A stretch of DNA of 64,000 nucleotides from Deltaproteobacteria bacterium. GTDB taxonomy: Bacteria > Desulfobacterota > Desulfarculia > Desulfarculales > Desulfarculaceae. Of the stretch, positions 17,844 through 26,943 are shown in pieces (within the stretch, counting starts at the first letter, position 1; the number at the start of each line of letters is the position of its first letter). The translations under genes were made by a program, and so were the position numbers. The notes under the pieces are model-generated. The model was not told the DNA's origin. It worked only from the letters and a program-made list of their open reading frames with translations, and ran no database searches. The stretch is from the NCBI GenBank assembly GCA_021811275.1, contig JAJZPI010000003.1, forward strand, positions 1 to 64,000. Direction: 5' to 3'.

Positions 17844-19172
17844 ATGCATAAAATGGAATGGCATATTCCCAGCCTGAAGGAGCTGGAGCACTTCATCTGG
17901 CGGTGCACCGCCTGCGGGACCTGCAAGGTGGCCTACGACTACGGCCCGCCCTCCACCTGCGCCGACATCTGCCCGGCCGGGACGGAGTTCGGCTTCGAGG
18001 GCGCCATGGCCAGCAAGGGCAAGATCGCCTTCGCCCGCGGCATCCTGGACGGCAGCCTGGAGTGGGACGAGGACCTCATCAACTCCGTCTATCAGTGCAC
18101 CATCTGCGGCGGCTGCCAGAGCCAGTGCCAGTTGGACCACAAACCCTACATCCCCGAGATTATCGAGGGTATGCGTCGCGAGGCGGTGGAGGCCGGGGCG
18201 GGCCCGCTGCCCGCCCACAAAAACCTGGTGCAGTCGCTCAAGAGCTACAACAACCCCTACCAGGGCCCCCGCCGCCTGCGCACCGACTGGGCCCGGCCCT
18301 TCAAGAAGGCCGGCCAGCCCATCAAGGACCTGAACAAGGAGTCGGCGCCGGTCATGTTCTTCGTGGGCTGCACCGGAGCCTTCAACCAGGCCTCACGCCA
18401 GATACCCCAGGCCACGGCATCCGTTTTCCAGAAGCTGGGACTGGACTTCGGCATCCTGGGCGAGAACGAGGTCTGCTGCGGGTCCACGGCCATGCGCGTG
18501 GGCGACGCCGCCGAGTTCAAGCGCATCGCCGAGCACAACCTGGAACTCTTCGCCAAGATGCACAAGGAGCGCGGGGTAAACACCATCGTCAGCTCTTGCG
18601 CCGGCTGCTATCGCGCCATCAAGAAGGACTACGCCCTGGCCGCCGACTACGACAAGCTGATGGACGGCATCAAGGTTGTGCACACCTCGGAGTTCCTCTA
18701 TGACCTGCACCGCCAGGGCAAGCTGCCCTTGAGCGGCGGCCTGCAGCTGACCGTCACCTACCACGACCCCTGCCACATCGGCCGTCATTTGAACAAATTC
18801 ATCGTCGATACCGAGGGCAAGGAGCTTTGGCCCGGGGCCTACGTGGGCCTGGACGAGAGCGAGTGCCTGTATGACCAGCCCCGCGAGCTGCTCAAGGCCA
18901 TCCCGGGAGTGAAGCTCGAGGAGATGAAGCGGGTGCGCGCCAACTCCTACTGCTGCGGCGGCGGTGGAGGCGTGATGACCGGCTTCGGCGAGTGGGCCAC
19001 CAAGAACGCGGGGCTCCGGGTGGCCGAGGGCGAGTCCACCGGGGCCGGGGTGATGGTCTCCACTTGCCCCTTCTGCAACTACAACCTGGGCCAGGGGGCC
19101 AAGCGAATCGGCAGCGCCATGCAGGTGCTGGACTTGGTGGAGCTGATCGACCAGGTGCTGCCCAAGAAGTAG
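17844..19172 (+). CDS. (Fe-S)-binding CCG-domain protein, GlcF/HdrD-like
   Basis: CTACGTCK, CTICGGCQSQC, ENEVCCGST, YHDPCHIGRH, YCCGGGGGVM. Confidence 0.9.
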   Translation: MHKMEWHIPSLKELEHFIWRCTACGTCKVAYDYGPPSTCADICPAGTEFGFEGAMASKGKIAFARGILDGSLEWDEDLINSVYQCTICGGCQSQCQLDHKPYIPEIIEGMRREAVEAGAGPLPAHKNLVQSLKSYNNPYQGPRRLRTDWARPFKKAGQPIKDLNKESAPVMFFVGCTGAFNQASRQIPQATASVFQKLGLDFGILGENEVCCGSTAMRVGDAAEFKRIAEHNLELFAKMHKERGVNTIVSSCAGCYRAIKKDYALAADYDKLMDGIKVVHTSEFLYDLHRQGKLPLSGGLQLTVTYHDPCHIGRHLNKFIVDTEGKELWPGAYVGLDESECLYDQPRELLKAIPGVKLEEMKRVRANSYCCGGGGGVMTGFGEWATKNAGLRVAEGESTGAGVMVSTCPFCNYNLGQGAKRIGSAMQVLDLVELIDQVLPKK

Positions 19173-19293
19173 TTATGGGCCGGTTCCGCCTGGCCAAGGC
19201 GGGCCTGCCCTGTGGAGGCAAGGAGCGGCCCGAGCGAGGAGCGGGCAGCCCCAACCAATCCAGGCCCGGGCCTGGAAGAACAAGGAGGGGACG

Positions 19294-20481
19294 GTGAAGA
19301 AGTTTTTGGCAATTGCGCTGGCACTGATCTTCACTGGGCTGACGGCGGGCCCGCTCATGGCCGCCGATCCGGTCAAGATCGGCGTGCTGGTGCCGCTGTC
19401 GGGCATCGCGGCCCAAGGCGGCGTGGAGCTCCGGGACGGCTCGATCATGGCCGCGGAAGAAAAGAAAACCGTGCTGGGCCGGCCCATCGAGCTGGTGGTG
19501 GAGGATACGCAGCTCAAGCCGGACGTGGCGGTGAGCAAGGCCGAAAAGCTGGTCTTCAAGGACGACGTGAAGGCCCTGGTCGGCGTCTTTTCCTCGGGGG
19601 TGGGATTAGCCATCGCCAAAAACATCGACAAGCTTGGCGTGCCGTTCCTGACCACCCATGTCATGACGACGGAGTTCTACGGCATGCATCCGCTGGTATT
19701 CCGTAGCGGCCAGCTGGCCAACGACCAGACCGCCATCGGCAATATTCGCGGCATCGCCGAGACTCCGGACCTGAAGAAGCGCAAGTACTACGTGCTGGTC
19801 CACGACTACGCCTGGGGCCATGATGCCGGCAACCGCTTCGTGCAGCTGGCCAAGGAAAAGGGGATAGAGGTCGTCAATCCCCAGTATGACAAGGCGCCCC
19901 TGAACACCACCGACTGGGCAACCTACATCAGCAAGATCAAGGCCAGTGGGGCCGACGGCGTCTACATTGCGCTCATCACCACCGTCATCCCGGTCTTCAC
20001 CAAGCAGGCTGCCGAGTTCGGCATCCTGAAGAACTGCCGCATAGTCTCCGGCGCGGCCCCCGGGGTCACCGAGCTCGAGGCCGCCGGCGAAAACGGCGTC
20101 GGCATCTTCGGGGCCTCCTGCTACAGCTGGGACCTGGAGCGGACCAGCCCAAAGGCCAAGGAATGGAACCAGCGCTACTACCAGCGCTTCAAGGCCGTGC
20201 CCTCCGATGCGGCCGCTCACGCCTACGTGGGCACCATGAACCTCTTGAACGGCATCGATAAGGCCGGCAGCCTGGAGGCCAAGAAGATCGCCGACGGCAT
20301 CCGCGGCCAGGCCTTCGAGGGCCCCTACGGCAAGGTGCTCATCGCGCCCAAGGACAACTGCGCGCGTAACGACGCGGTGCTGACCGAGACGCTGCCCGCG
20401 CCGCCCAACCCCTATGGGGCCAAGTACTACATGAAGGTTCTGAAGGTCTACAAGGCCGACGAACTGGGTCCGCCCCAATAG
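19294..20481 (+). CDS. Branched-chain amino acid-type ABC transporter substrate-binding protein
   Basis: Signal peptide then VKIGVLVPLSGIAAQGGVELRDG; GTG start; followed by permease/ATPase genes. Confidence 0.92.
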   Translation: MKKFLAIALALIFTGLTAGPLMAADPVKIGVLVPLSGIAAQGGVELRDGSIMAAEEKKTVLGRPIELVVEDTQLKPDVAVSKAEKLVFKDDVKALVGVFSSGVGLAIAKNIDKLGVPFLTTHVMTTEFYGMHPLVFRSGQLANDQTAIGNIRGIAETPDLKKRKYYVLVHDYAWGHDAGNRFVQLAKEKGIEVVNPQYDKAPLNTTDWATYISKIKASGADGVYIALITTVIPVFTKQAAEFGILKNCRIVSGAAPGVTELEAAGENGVGIFGASCYSWDLERTSPKAKEWNQRYYQRFKAVPSDAAAHAYVGTMNLLNGIDKAGSLEAKKIADGIRGQAFEGPYGKVLIAPKDNCARNDAVLTETLPAPPNPYGAKYYMKVLKVYKADELGPPQ

Positions 20482-20586
20482 GGACGGTTCGCAGAAGCAT
20501 AGCTGACAACAGGGGAGGGGCGTCCGGGCCCGCGGGCCCGGAGCCTCCCCCCGCCAAGGCAACGGCCAAGGGACGAAGAGGCGACG

Positions 20587-21462
20587 ATGGGCGCTCTGGC
20601 GACGGTGGTGGACCTGATCCTGAACAGCCTGGTGCTGGGCGGGGTGTTTCTCATAGTGGCCATAGGGCTGAATATCATCTACGGGCTGAACCGGGTGATG
20701 AACCTGGCCCATGGCTCGCTTTACGCCCTGGGGGCCTATGCCGGCTACACCCTGGTCAACCTGGGAGGCAACTTTTTCCTGACGCTCCTGTTCGCGCCTC
20801 TGGTGGTCGGCCTGGTGGGCCTGGTAATCGAACGGGTCCTGATATCGCCCATGCGGGCAAGGCCCATGGTCTACACCTTGATCCTGACCTACGGCCTGAT
20901 GTTCGTCATGGACGGCTGCCTCAAGTACTTCTGGGGCAAGGAGACCCGCTTCATCGCCATGCCCGAGTTCATGACCCAGACGCTGTCGCTGGGGCCGGTG
21001 CAGTATCCGGTGTTCCGTCTGGTGATCCTCCTGGCCATCGCTGCGGTCATGGGCGGGTTGATGCTGATGCTGGGTCGCACCCGCATGGGCGTCAACATGA
21101 GGGCCGCCGCCGACATCCCCGAAATGGTCTCGGCGGTGGGCGTCAATCTGCGCATGGTGCAGATGGGGGCCTTCGTGCTGGGCTGCGTGCTGGCCGGTGT
21201 GGCCGGCGCCCTGGCCGGGCCCCTTTTCACGGTCTACCCGGTCATGGGCCACGGCATGCTCATCAGCTCTTTCGTGGTGGTGGTCATCGGCGGGCTGGGC
21301 AGCCTGCGCGGAGCCATTTACGCCGCGCTGCTCATAGGGGTGGTGCAGACTCTGGCCGAGTTCTTCATCACCGACCTGGCCATGGTGCTGGTCTACATGA
21401 TGATGGCGCTGATCCTGGTCTTCAAGCCGCGCGGCCTCGTGGGAGAGGGGAAGTTCGAGTAG
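20587..21462 (+). CDS. livH: Branched-chain-type ABC transporter permease (LivH-like)
   Basis: VFLIVAIGLNIIYGLNRVMNLAHGSLYALGAYAGYTL; typical LivH. Confidence 0.93.
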   Translation: MGALATVVDLILNSLVLGGVFLIVAIGLNIIYGLNRVMNLAHGSLYALGAYAGYTLVNLGGNFFLTLLFAPLVVGLVGLVIERVLISPMRARPMVYTLILTYGLMFVMDGCLKYFWGKETRFIAMPEFMTQTLSLGPVQYPVFRLVILLAIAAVMGGLMLMLGRTRMGVNMRAAADIPEMVSAVGVNLRMVQMGAFVLGCVLAGVAGALAGPLFTVYPVMGHGMLISSFVVVVIGGLGSLRGAIYAALLIGVVQTLAEFFITDLAMVLVYMMMALILVFKPRGLVGEGKFE

Positions 21463-21463
21463 C

Positions 21464-22465
21464 ATGGAGCAATGCCAAACCATGGCCCCGGCTGCGGGGG
21501 CGCGCAAGCATAACATCAAGGAGGCGCTGCTGTTCCTGGCGGCGCTGGGCTTCATGATGGCGCTGCCCATGTGGCTGCCCAACCGCTTCTACATCCGTCT
21601 GGTCAACGAGATAATGATCTACGGCCTGCTGGCCATGAGCCTGGACGTGCTCCTGGGCTACACCGGGCTGCTTTCGTTCATGCACACTTCCTACCTGGGC
21701 ATCGGGGCCTACATTACCGGCCTGTTCCTGATGCACGTGGCGCCGGGGTCGCTGTGGCTGGCGATTTTGGTGGCGGTGGCGGCCACGATGCTGGTGGCCT
21801 GGCCGGTGGGATGGGTGCAGGTGCGCACGGGAGGCCTGCCGTTCGCGCTGCTGACCTTGGCCTTCGGCATGATGTACTTCACGGTGGCCTGGAAGTGGTA
21901 CTCCCTGACCGGCGGCGACGACGGCCTCATGGGCATGCCCCGCCCGGACATCACCTTTTTCGGCCTCACCCTGGCCTCCTCCGGCGATTCCCACGCCATG
22001 TACTACTTCACCTTGATCGTCGTGGCCGTCTGCCTGTTGCTGACCTGGCGGGTGATCCACTCGCCCCTGGGGGCGGTGTTGGAGGCCATTCGCGAAAACG
22101 AGGAGCGGGCCGCCTTCATCGGCTACGATGTCCGCCGCTACAAGCTCCTGGGCTGGATGATCGCCTGCGGGCTGGCCGCCGTCTCCGGCTCGCTCTTCAT
22201 CCTCTACAAGGGCTACGTGGGACCGGCCACCATGGACGCCTTCGCCGGGGCCGCGGTCCTCATGATGGTGCTCCTGGGCGGCATGGGCTCGCTCTGGGGG
22301 CCCTTCGTGGGCGCGGCCATCTTCATCTTCATGCAGGATTACATAAGCACCATGACCGAGAACTGGGAAATATTCGTGGGCGCGGTGGTGATTCTGCTGG
22401 TGCTGTTCATGCCCAAGGGCGTTGCCGGCCTGGGCGGACTGCTGTCCCGCGGACAGAAGGCGTGA
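21464..22465 (+). CDS. livM: Branched-chain-type ABC transporter permease (LivM-like)
   Basis: LLAMSLDVLLGYTGLLSFMHTSYLGIGAYI; GGMGSLWGPFVGAAI. Confidence 0.93.
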   Translation: MEQCQTMAPAAGARKHNIKEALLFLAALGFMMALPMWLPNRFYIRLVNEIMIYGLLAMSLDVLLGYTGLLSFMHTSYLGIGAYITGLFLMHVAPGSLWLAILVAVAATMLVAWPVGWVQVRTGGLPFALLTLAFGMMYFTVAWKWYSLTGGDDGLMGMPRPDITFFGLTLASSGDSHAMYYFTLIVVAVCLLLTWRVIHSPLGAVLEAIRENEERAAFIGYDVRRYKLLGWMIACGLAAVSGSLFILYKGYVGPATMDAFAGAAVLMMVLLGGMGSLWGPFVGAAIFIFMQDYISTMTENWEIFVGAVVILLVLFMPKGVAGLGGLLSRGQKA

Positions 22466-22472
22466 GGGTGCC

Positions 22473-23243
22473 ATGAGCCCCATCCTGAGCACCAGCGAGC
22501 TTTCCAGGCACTTTGGCGGAGTGGCCGCCCTGAACTTGGTCAGCGTGGCCATCGAAGACAAACAGGTCCGCTCCATCATCGGGCCCAACGGCGCGGGCAA
22601 GACCACCCTGATCAACGCCATCACCGGCCGGCTCCCGGTCACCAGCGGCACGGTCACTTATCTGGGCCAGGACATCACCTCTTGGCCGATTCACGATCGG
22701 GTCAAGCGCGGGCTTTGCCGCACCTTCCAGATCACCAGCGTCTTCAAGGGCCTCACCGCCTTCGAAAACGTCCGCATCGCCCGCCAGGCCCACAAGGGCG
22801 GCTCTCTCAGACTCTTCGCCAGCCGGGGCAGCCTGAAGCAGGTTACCGAGGACACTTGGGCCATTCTGGAACGGGTAGGGCTCACCGACAAAGCGTTGGC
22901 CCCCTGCTCCAGCCTGGCTCACGGAGACCAGCGGGTGCTGGAGGTTGCCATCGCCTTGGCGGGCGGGCCACGGGTACTGATGCTCGACGAGCCGGCCGCC
23001 GGCATGAGCCCCACCGAGACCGACCAGGTGGCCAAGCTCATCAGCGACCTGGGCCGCGAGATGGCGGTGGTTCTGGTGGAGCATGACATGGAGATGGTCA
23101 TGAGCATAAGCGACCGCATCACCGTGCTGCACCAGGGCGGGATCATCGCCGAGGGTACGCCCGCGGAAATATCCGACAACGAGCAAGTCAAGGACGCCTA
23201 CCTGGGCAGCGAGAAGTGGGCGCCCCTGGTCGCTCTCGATTAG
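22473..23243 (+). CDS. livG: Branched-chain-type ABC transporter ATP-binding protein (LivG-like)
   Basis: GPNGAGKTTLINAITGRLP, FGGVAALN, LMLDEPAAGMSPTET. Confidence 0.93.
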   Translation: MSPILSTSELSRHFGGVAALNLVSVAIEDKQVRSIIGPNGAGKTTLINAITGRLPVTSGTVTYLGQDITSWPIHDRVKRGLCRTFQITSVFKGLTAFENVRIARQAHKGGSLRLFASRGSLKQVTEDTWAILERVGLTDKALAPCSSLAHGDQRVLEVAIALAGGPRVLMLDEPAAGMSPTETDQVAKLISDLGREMAVVLVEHDMEMVMSISDRITVLHQGGIIAEGTPAEISDNEQVKDAYLGSEKWAPLVALD

Positions 23244-23280
23244 GCGATTCCACCAGGCCGCGTAGAGAGGCGGAGGAAGC

Positions 23281-24018
23281 ATGACCGAGCCGAGCCAAGC
23301 CAGTAACCAAGTGATCGCGGTGGAGGACATAAACTCCTACTACGGCAGCAGCCACGTGATTCAGGGTCTTTCGCTGTCGGTGGGCGAGGGCGAGGCGGTG
23401 TGCATCCTGGGGCGCAACGGCGTGGGCAAAACCACGACCCTGCGCTCCATCGTGGGCTTGACCCCGCCCCGTTCGGGCTCCGTCAGGATCGGCGGGGCCG
23501 AGGTACGCGGCTGGCCGGCCCACAAGATCACCCGCCTGGGCGTGGCCTACGTGCCCGCCGAGCGCCACATCTTCCCGGGGCTGACCGTGGAGGAGAACCT
23601 GCTGGTGGCCTCGCGTCCGGCCCCGGCGGGCCAGGAAACTTGGACCACCGACATGGTCTACGAGACCTTCCCGGTGCTTGGCCAGCGCCGCCACTCCGGC
23701 GGCACCCAGCTCTCCGGCGGTGAGCAACAGATGCTGGCCATCGGTCGGGCGCTCATGGGCAACCCCAAGGTGATGCTCTTGGACGAACCTTCGCAGGGGC
23801 TCTCGCCCATCCTGGTGAGCAGGGTGGCCGAGACCGTGCGCGCGCTCTGCCGCCAGCACAACCTCACCTTGCTCCTGGTGGAACAAAACTTCCGCATCGC
23901 CCTGCAGATGGCCGGACGCCACTACCTCATGGGCACCAAGAGCAAAATACAGGGCGTGGTCAGCTCCAAGGAGCTGATGGACAACGAGGAGCTGATCAAA
24001 AAGCACCTCTCGGTGTAG
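23281..24018 (+). CDS. livF: Branched-chain-type ABC transporter ATP-binding protein (LivF-like)
   Basis: INSYYGSSHVIQGLSLSVGEGEAVCILGRNGVGKTTTLRSI, LSGGEQQMLAIGRALM, LLDEPSQGLSP. Confidence 0.93.
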   Translation: MTEPSQASNQVIAVEDINSYYGSSHVIQGLSLSVGEGEAVCILGRNGVGKTTTLRSIVGLTPPRSGSVRIGGAEVRGWPAHKITRLGVAYVPAERHIFPGLTVEENLLVASRPAPAGQETWTTDMVYETFPVLGQRRHSGGTQLSGGEQQMLAIGRALMGNPKVMLLDEPSQGLSPILVSRVAETVRALCRQHNLTLLLVEQNFRIALQMAGRHYLMGTKSKIQGVVSSKELMDNEELIKKHLSV

Positions 24019-24059
24019 GCAAACGCAACCAGGCCCCCGCAGGGACGGAGGATCAAGGA

Positions 24060-25016
24060 GTGGACATGTTGGAATCTTCAACCCCGCAGAAGGTCTGCCA
24101 GGTGGGGGGCGTCAAGTTCGGCGGACAGCCCGGAGAGTATTCCACGGTGGTGGTGCCATCCATATTTCAGAAGGGCGACCGCGTTTTCGAGGGCGCCAAG
24201 CGCAAGGAAGGCTTCAACGAGGACAAGGCCCGCGAGCTGCTGGCCACCACCGGCCGGCTTTCGGCCGAGACCGGGGTGCCGGCCATGGCCGACATCGTGG
24301 CCAACACCGGGGCCGAGTTCAAGACTTACATCGACTTCGTCACCGCCCACAGCGCCATGCCCTTTTGCATAGACGCCTGGGTGATGAAGCCCAAACTGGA
24401 GGGTGCGGCCTATTGCGCGGAAAAAGGACTGCTGGACCGCATGTTCTACAACAGCCTGACGGTCTGGGAGCAGGACCTGGAAACCGAGGTCAGGGAGATC
24501 GCTGCCATCGGCGTGAAGCACGTCCTCCTGGTCGCCTTCGACCCCGCCGACCAGATGCCCACGGGCCGCGTCTCCGGCACCCAGAAGATCCTGGACGTGA
24601 TCGAGAAGGTCGGGGCCAAGTTCGAGAGCATCTTTGTCGACACCTCGGTCATGAACGGCCCGGCCACCGCCCTGTGCTCCTTGGCCAACAAGCTGGTCAA
24701 GGACAAGTGGGGATTCCCCACCGCCAGCGCCCCCTCCAACGGCTCCTACATGTGGAAGACCGCGCGTGAGAAGTGGGGTTTCAAGGGCTGGGCCGCCGCC
24801 GATGCCGCCTTGGAGGGCCTCTCGGCCTTCCTCTGGCACGACATGATCTTCACCGGGCCCATGGCCGGCAGTGAGCGCATCATTCCGGCCGTGGCCATGG
24901 CAGAGGCCTTTGAGGCCACGCACGTCTTCGGTCAGAGCAAGCGCTTGCCCGCCTCAGGAGATCACCCGCTTTACAAGCTCTTCCCGGAGTTTGTGGAGCA
25001 GCTCAAGGCCATGTAG
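24060..25016 (+). CDS. MtrH-family methyltransferase (tetrahydropterin/THF:corrinoid type)
   Basis: KVCQVGGVKFGGQPGEYSTVVVPSIFQKGDRVF...GVPAMADIVANTGAEFKTYIDFV...FGFIDxS-type region IFVDTSVMNG; GPMAGSERI. Confidence 0.85.
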   Translation: MDMLESSTPQKVCQVGGVKFGGQPGEYSTVVVPSIFQKGDRVFEGAKRKEGFNEDKARELLATTGRLSAETGVPAMADIVANTGAEFKTYIDFVTAHSAMPFCIDAWVMKPKLEGAAYCAEKGLLDRMFYNSLTVWEQDLETEVREIAAIGVKHVLLVAFDPADQMPTGRVSGTQKILDVIEKVGAKFESIFVDTSVMNGPATALCSLANKLVKDKWGFPTASAPSNGSYMWKTAREKWGFKGWAAADAALEGLSAFLWHDMIFTGPMAGSERIIPAVAMAEAFEATHVFGQSKRLPASGDHPLYKLFPEFVEQLKAM

Positions 25017-25090
25017 GGCGCTGGGCCTCGGGAAGATCGGATGGAACCATAAACCATGAGACACTTCAACTTCAGCAAAGGTTGCAGATC

Positions 25091-26146
25091 ATGAGCGTCA
25101 TGACGCCCAAGCAAAGGGTAAAGGCCCTGTTCAACCGCCAGCCGGTGGACGCCATGCCAGTCTTCAGCGGCATGGGCATGGTAACCAAGCAGGCCGTGGA
25201 GAAGATGGGAATCCGCTTCGCCGAGGTGCACACCTCGGGGGCCAAGATGGCCGAAAGCGCCATCAAGAGCGCCGAGATGTTCGGCTTCGACGCGGTGGTG
25301 GTGCCCTACGACATGTGCACCGTGCCCGAGGCCCTGGGTCGGGGCGTGAGCCTCTACGCCGACGCCGAGGGCATCCTTTACCCCACCGTGCCCAACAAGT
25401 GGGGCAGCCTCGACGAGGTGAGTCTGCCCCAGGACGTTAATTCCATCTTCAGCCAGGGGCGTATGCCGGTGGTGGACGAGGCCATCAGGATCGCCCTGGC
25501 GCACGACGGCGGCAAATACGCCGTGGGCGGCTGGGTGCTGGGGCCCTTCACCATGGGCGGCCAGCTCCTGGAACTGGACGTGCTCTTGAAGGGCGCGGCC
25601 AAGGACAAGGAGCGGGTGGGGGCCTTCCTGGACAAGATGACCGACTTGGTCATCGCCGTGGCCAGGCACTACCAGGACCTGGGCGTGGACTACATCAACA
25701 TCCGCGAGATGGGATCCGGCACCGACCTGCTCTCTCCGCGCATGTGGAAAAGCTTGATCCAGCCCAACCTGACCAGGGTGTTCCAGGCCCTCGAGGCCCC
25801 CCGGGTGAACCATATCTGCGGAAGCACTGACCTCATCGTGGGCATGATGAACGAGTGCGGGGCAGAGGCCATCAGCGTGGACCAGAAAAACACCTTGACC
25901 GAGACGCGCAAGAAGATCGGCGACGGGGTGCTCCTGCTGGGCAACTTCGACCCTTACGGTCTGCTGGTGCAGAAGAACGTGGCCGAAGTGGCCCCGGCGA
26001 TCAAGAAATGCATCGACGAGGGCGTGGACGCGGTCTGGCCCGGTTGCGACATCTGGCCCGATGTGAAGGCGGAGAACGTGGAAGCTTACGTCAAGGCGGT
26101 GCGCGAGTACGGCGCGGGCCCCTCGCCGGCCGTGGGCAGAATCTAA
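25091..26146 (+). CDS. Uroporphyrinogen decarboxylase (UroD)-fold methyltransferase, MtaA/CmuA/MtvB-like
   Basis: MTPKQRVKALFNRQPVDAMPVF...NHICGSTDLIVGMMNECGAEAISVDQKNTLTETRKKIGDGVLLLGNFDP typical of the UroD/MtaA family. Confidence 0.87.
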   Translation: MSVMTPKQRVKALFNRQPVDAMPVFSGMGMVTKQAVEKMGIRFAEVHTSGAKMAESAIKSAEMFGFDAVVVPYDMCTVPEALGRGVSLYADAEGILYPTVPNKWGSLDEVSLPQDVNSIFSQGRMPVVDEAIRIALAHDGGKYAVGGWVLGPFTMGGQLLELDVLLKGAAKDKERVGAFLDKMTDLVIAVARHYQDLGVDYINIREMGSGTDLLSPRMWKSLIQPNLTRVFQALEAPRVNHICGSTDLIVGMMNECGAEAISVDQKNTLTETRKKIGDGVLLLGNFDPYGLLVQKNVAEVAPAIKKCIDEGVDAVWPGCDIWPDVKAENVEAYVKAVREYGAGPSPAVGRI

Positions 26147-26187
26147 TGAGCAGGCTTTGGGCCGAATAGCTGCGGAGGAAAAGGGAA

Positions 26188-26865
26188 ATGGCCAAGGAAG
26201 AACTGAGGGAGGAACTCCTCAAGGAGCTTAACGAGGGCGTGGTGGAGTTCGACGAGGAGCGGGTCAAGACCGCCGCCCAGCGGGTGCTGGACGAAGGACT
26301 CAACGCCTACGACGCGGTGATGAACGGCTTGGCCGCCGGCATGGAGAAAGTGGGAGAGCTCTACGACCAGCAGGAGTACTTCGTCCCGGAGCTTTTGATG
26401 TGCGCCGACGCGCTCTACGTGGGGCTGGACATCCTGAAACCGCACATCAGGCCCGAGGACATAGGCACCAGCGCCCGCGGCCAGGTGGTCATCGGCACGG
26501 TGCAGGGCGACGTGCACGACATCGGCAAGAACATCATCAAGATGATGTTCGAGGTGGCAGGCTTTACGGTGCACGACCTGGGCCGCGACGTGCCCTTGGA
26601 GAAGTTCGTGGAGGAGCAGCTCAAGACCGACAGCGAGATCGTCGCGCTTTCGGCCATGATGACCACCACCATGATGGGCATGAAAAAGGTCATCCAGATG
26701 ATCAAGGACAAGAACCCCAACGTGCAGATCATGCTGGGCGGTGCTCCGGTGACCAGCGACGTGGCCAGCCTTTTCGGCGCCGACGGCTATGCCGAGAGCG
26801 CGGGCAACGCTGTGCAGGAGGCGGTCAAGATGATCGGCAACCTGCGCAAGCTGCAGAACCAGTAG
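26188..26865 (+). CDS. Corrinoid (B12-binding) methyltransferase subunit, MtaC/MtvC/MttC-like
   Basis: B12-binding signature GDVHDIGKNI; cap domain upstream; MLGGAPVTSDVASLFGADGYAESAGNAV. Confidence 0.93.
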   Translation: MAKEELREELLKELNEGVVEFDEERVKTAAQRVLDEGLNAYDAVMNGLAAGMEKVGELYDQQEYFVPELLMCADALYVGLDILKPHIRPEDIGTSARGQVVIGTVQGDVHDIGKNIIKMMFEVAGFTVHDLGRDVPLEKFVEEQLKTDSEIVALSAMMTTTMMGMKKVIQMIKDKNPNVQIMLGGAPVTSDVASLFGADGYAESAGNAVQEAVKMIGNLRKLQNQ

Positions 26866-26943
26866 GCCGGCAAGCAGCACAAGGCCAACGAAGGCGAAAG
26901 GGCCCGCTCCCTGGGGCGGGCCCCCCACCCACGGAGCTTGCAG

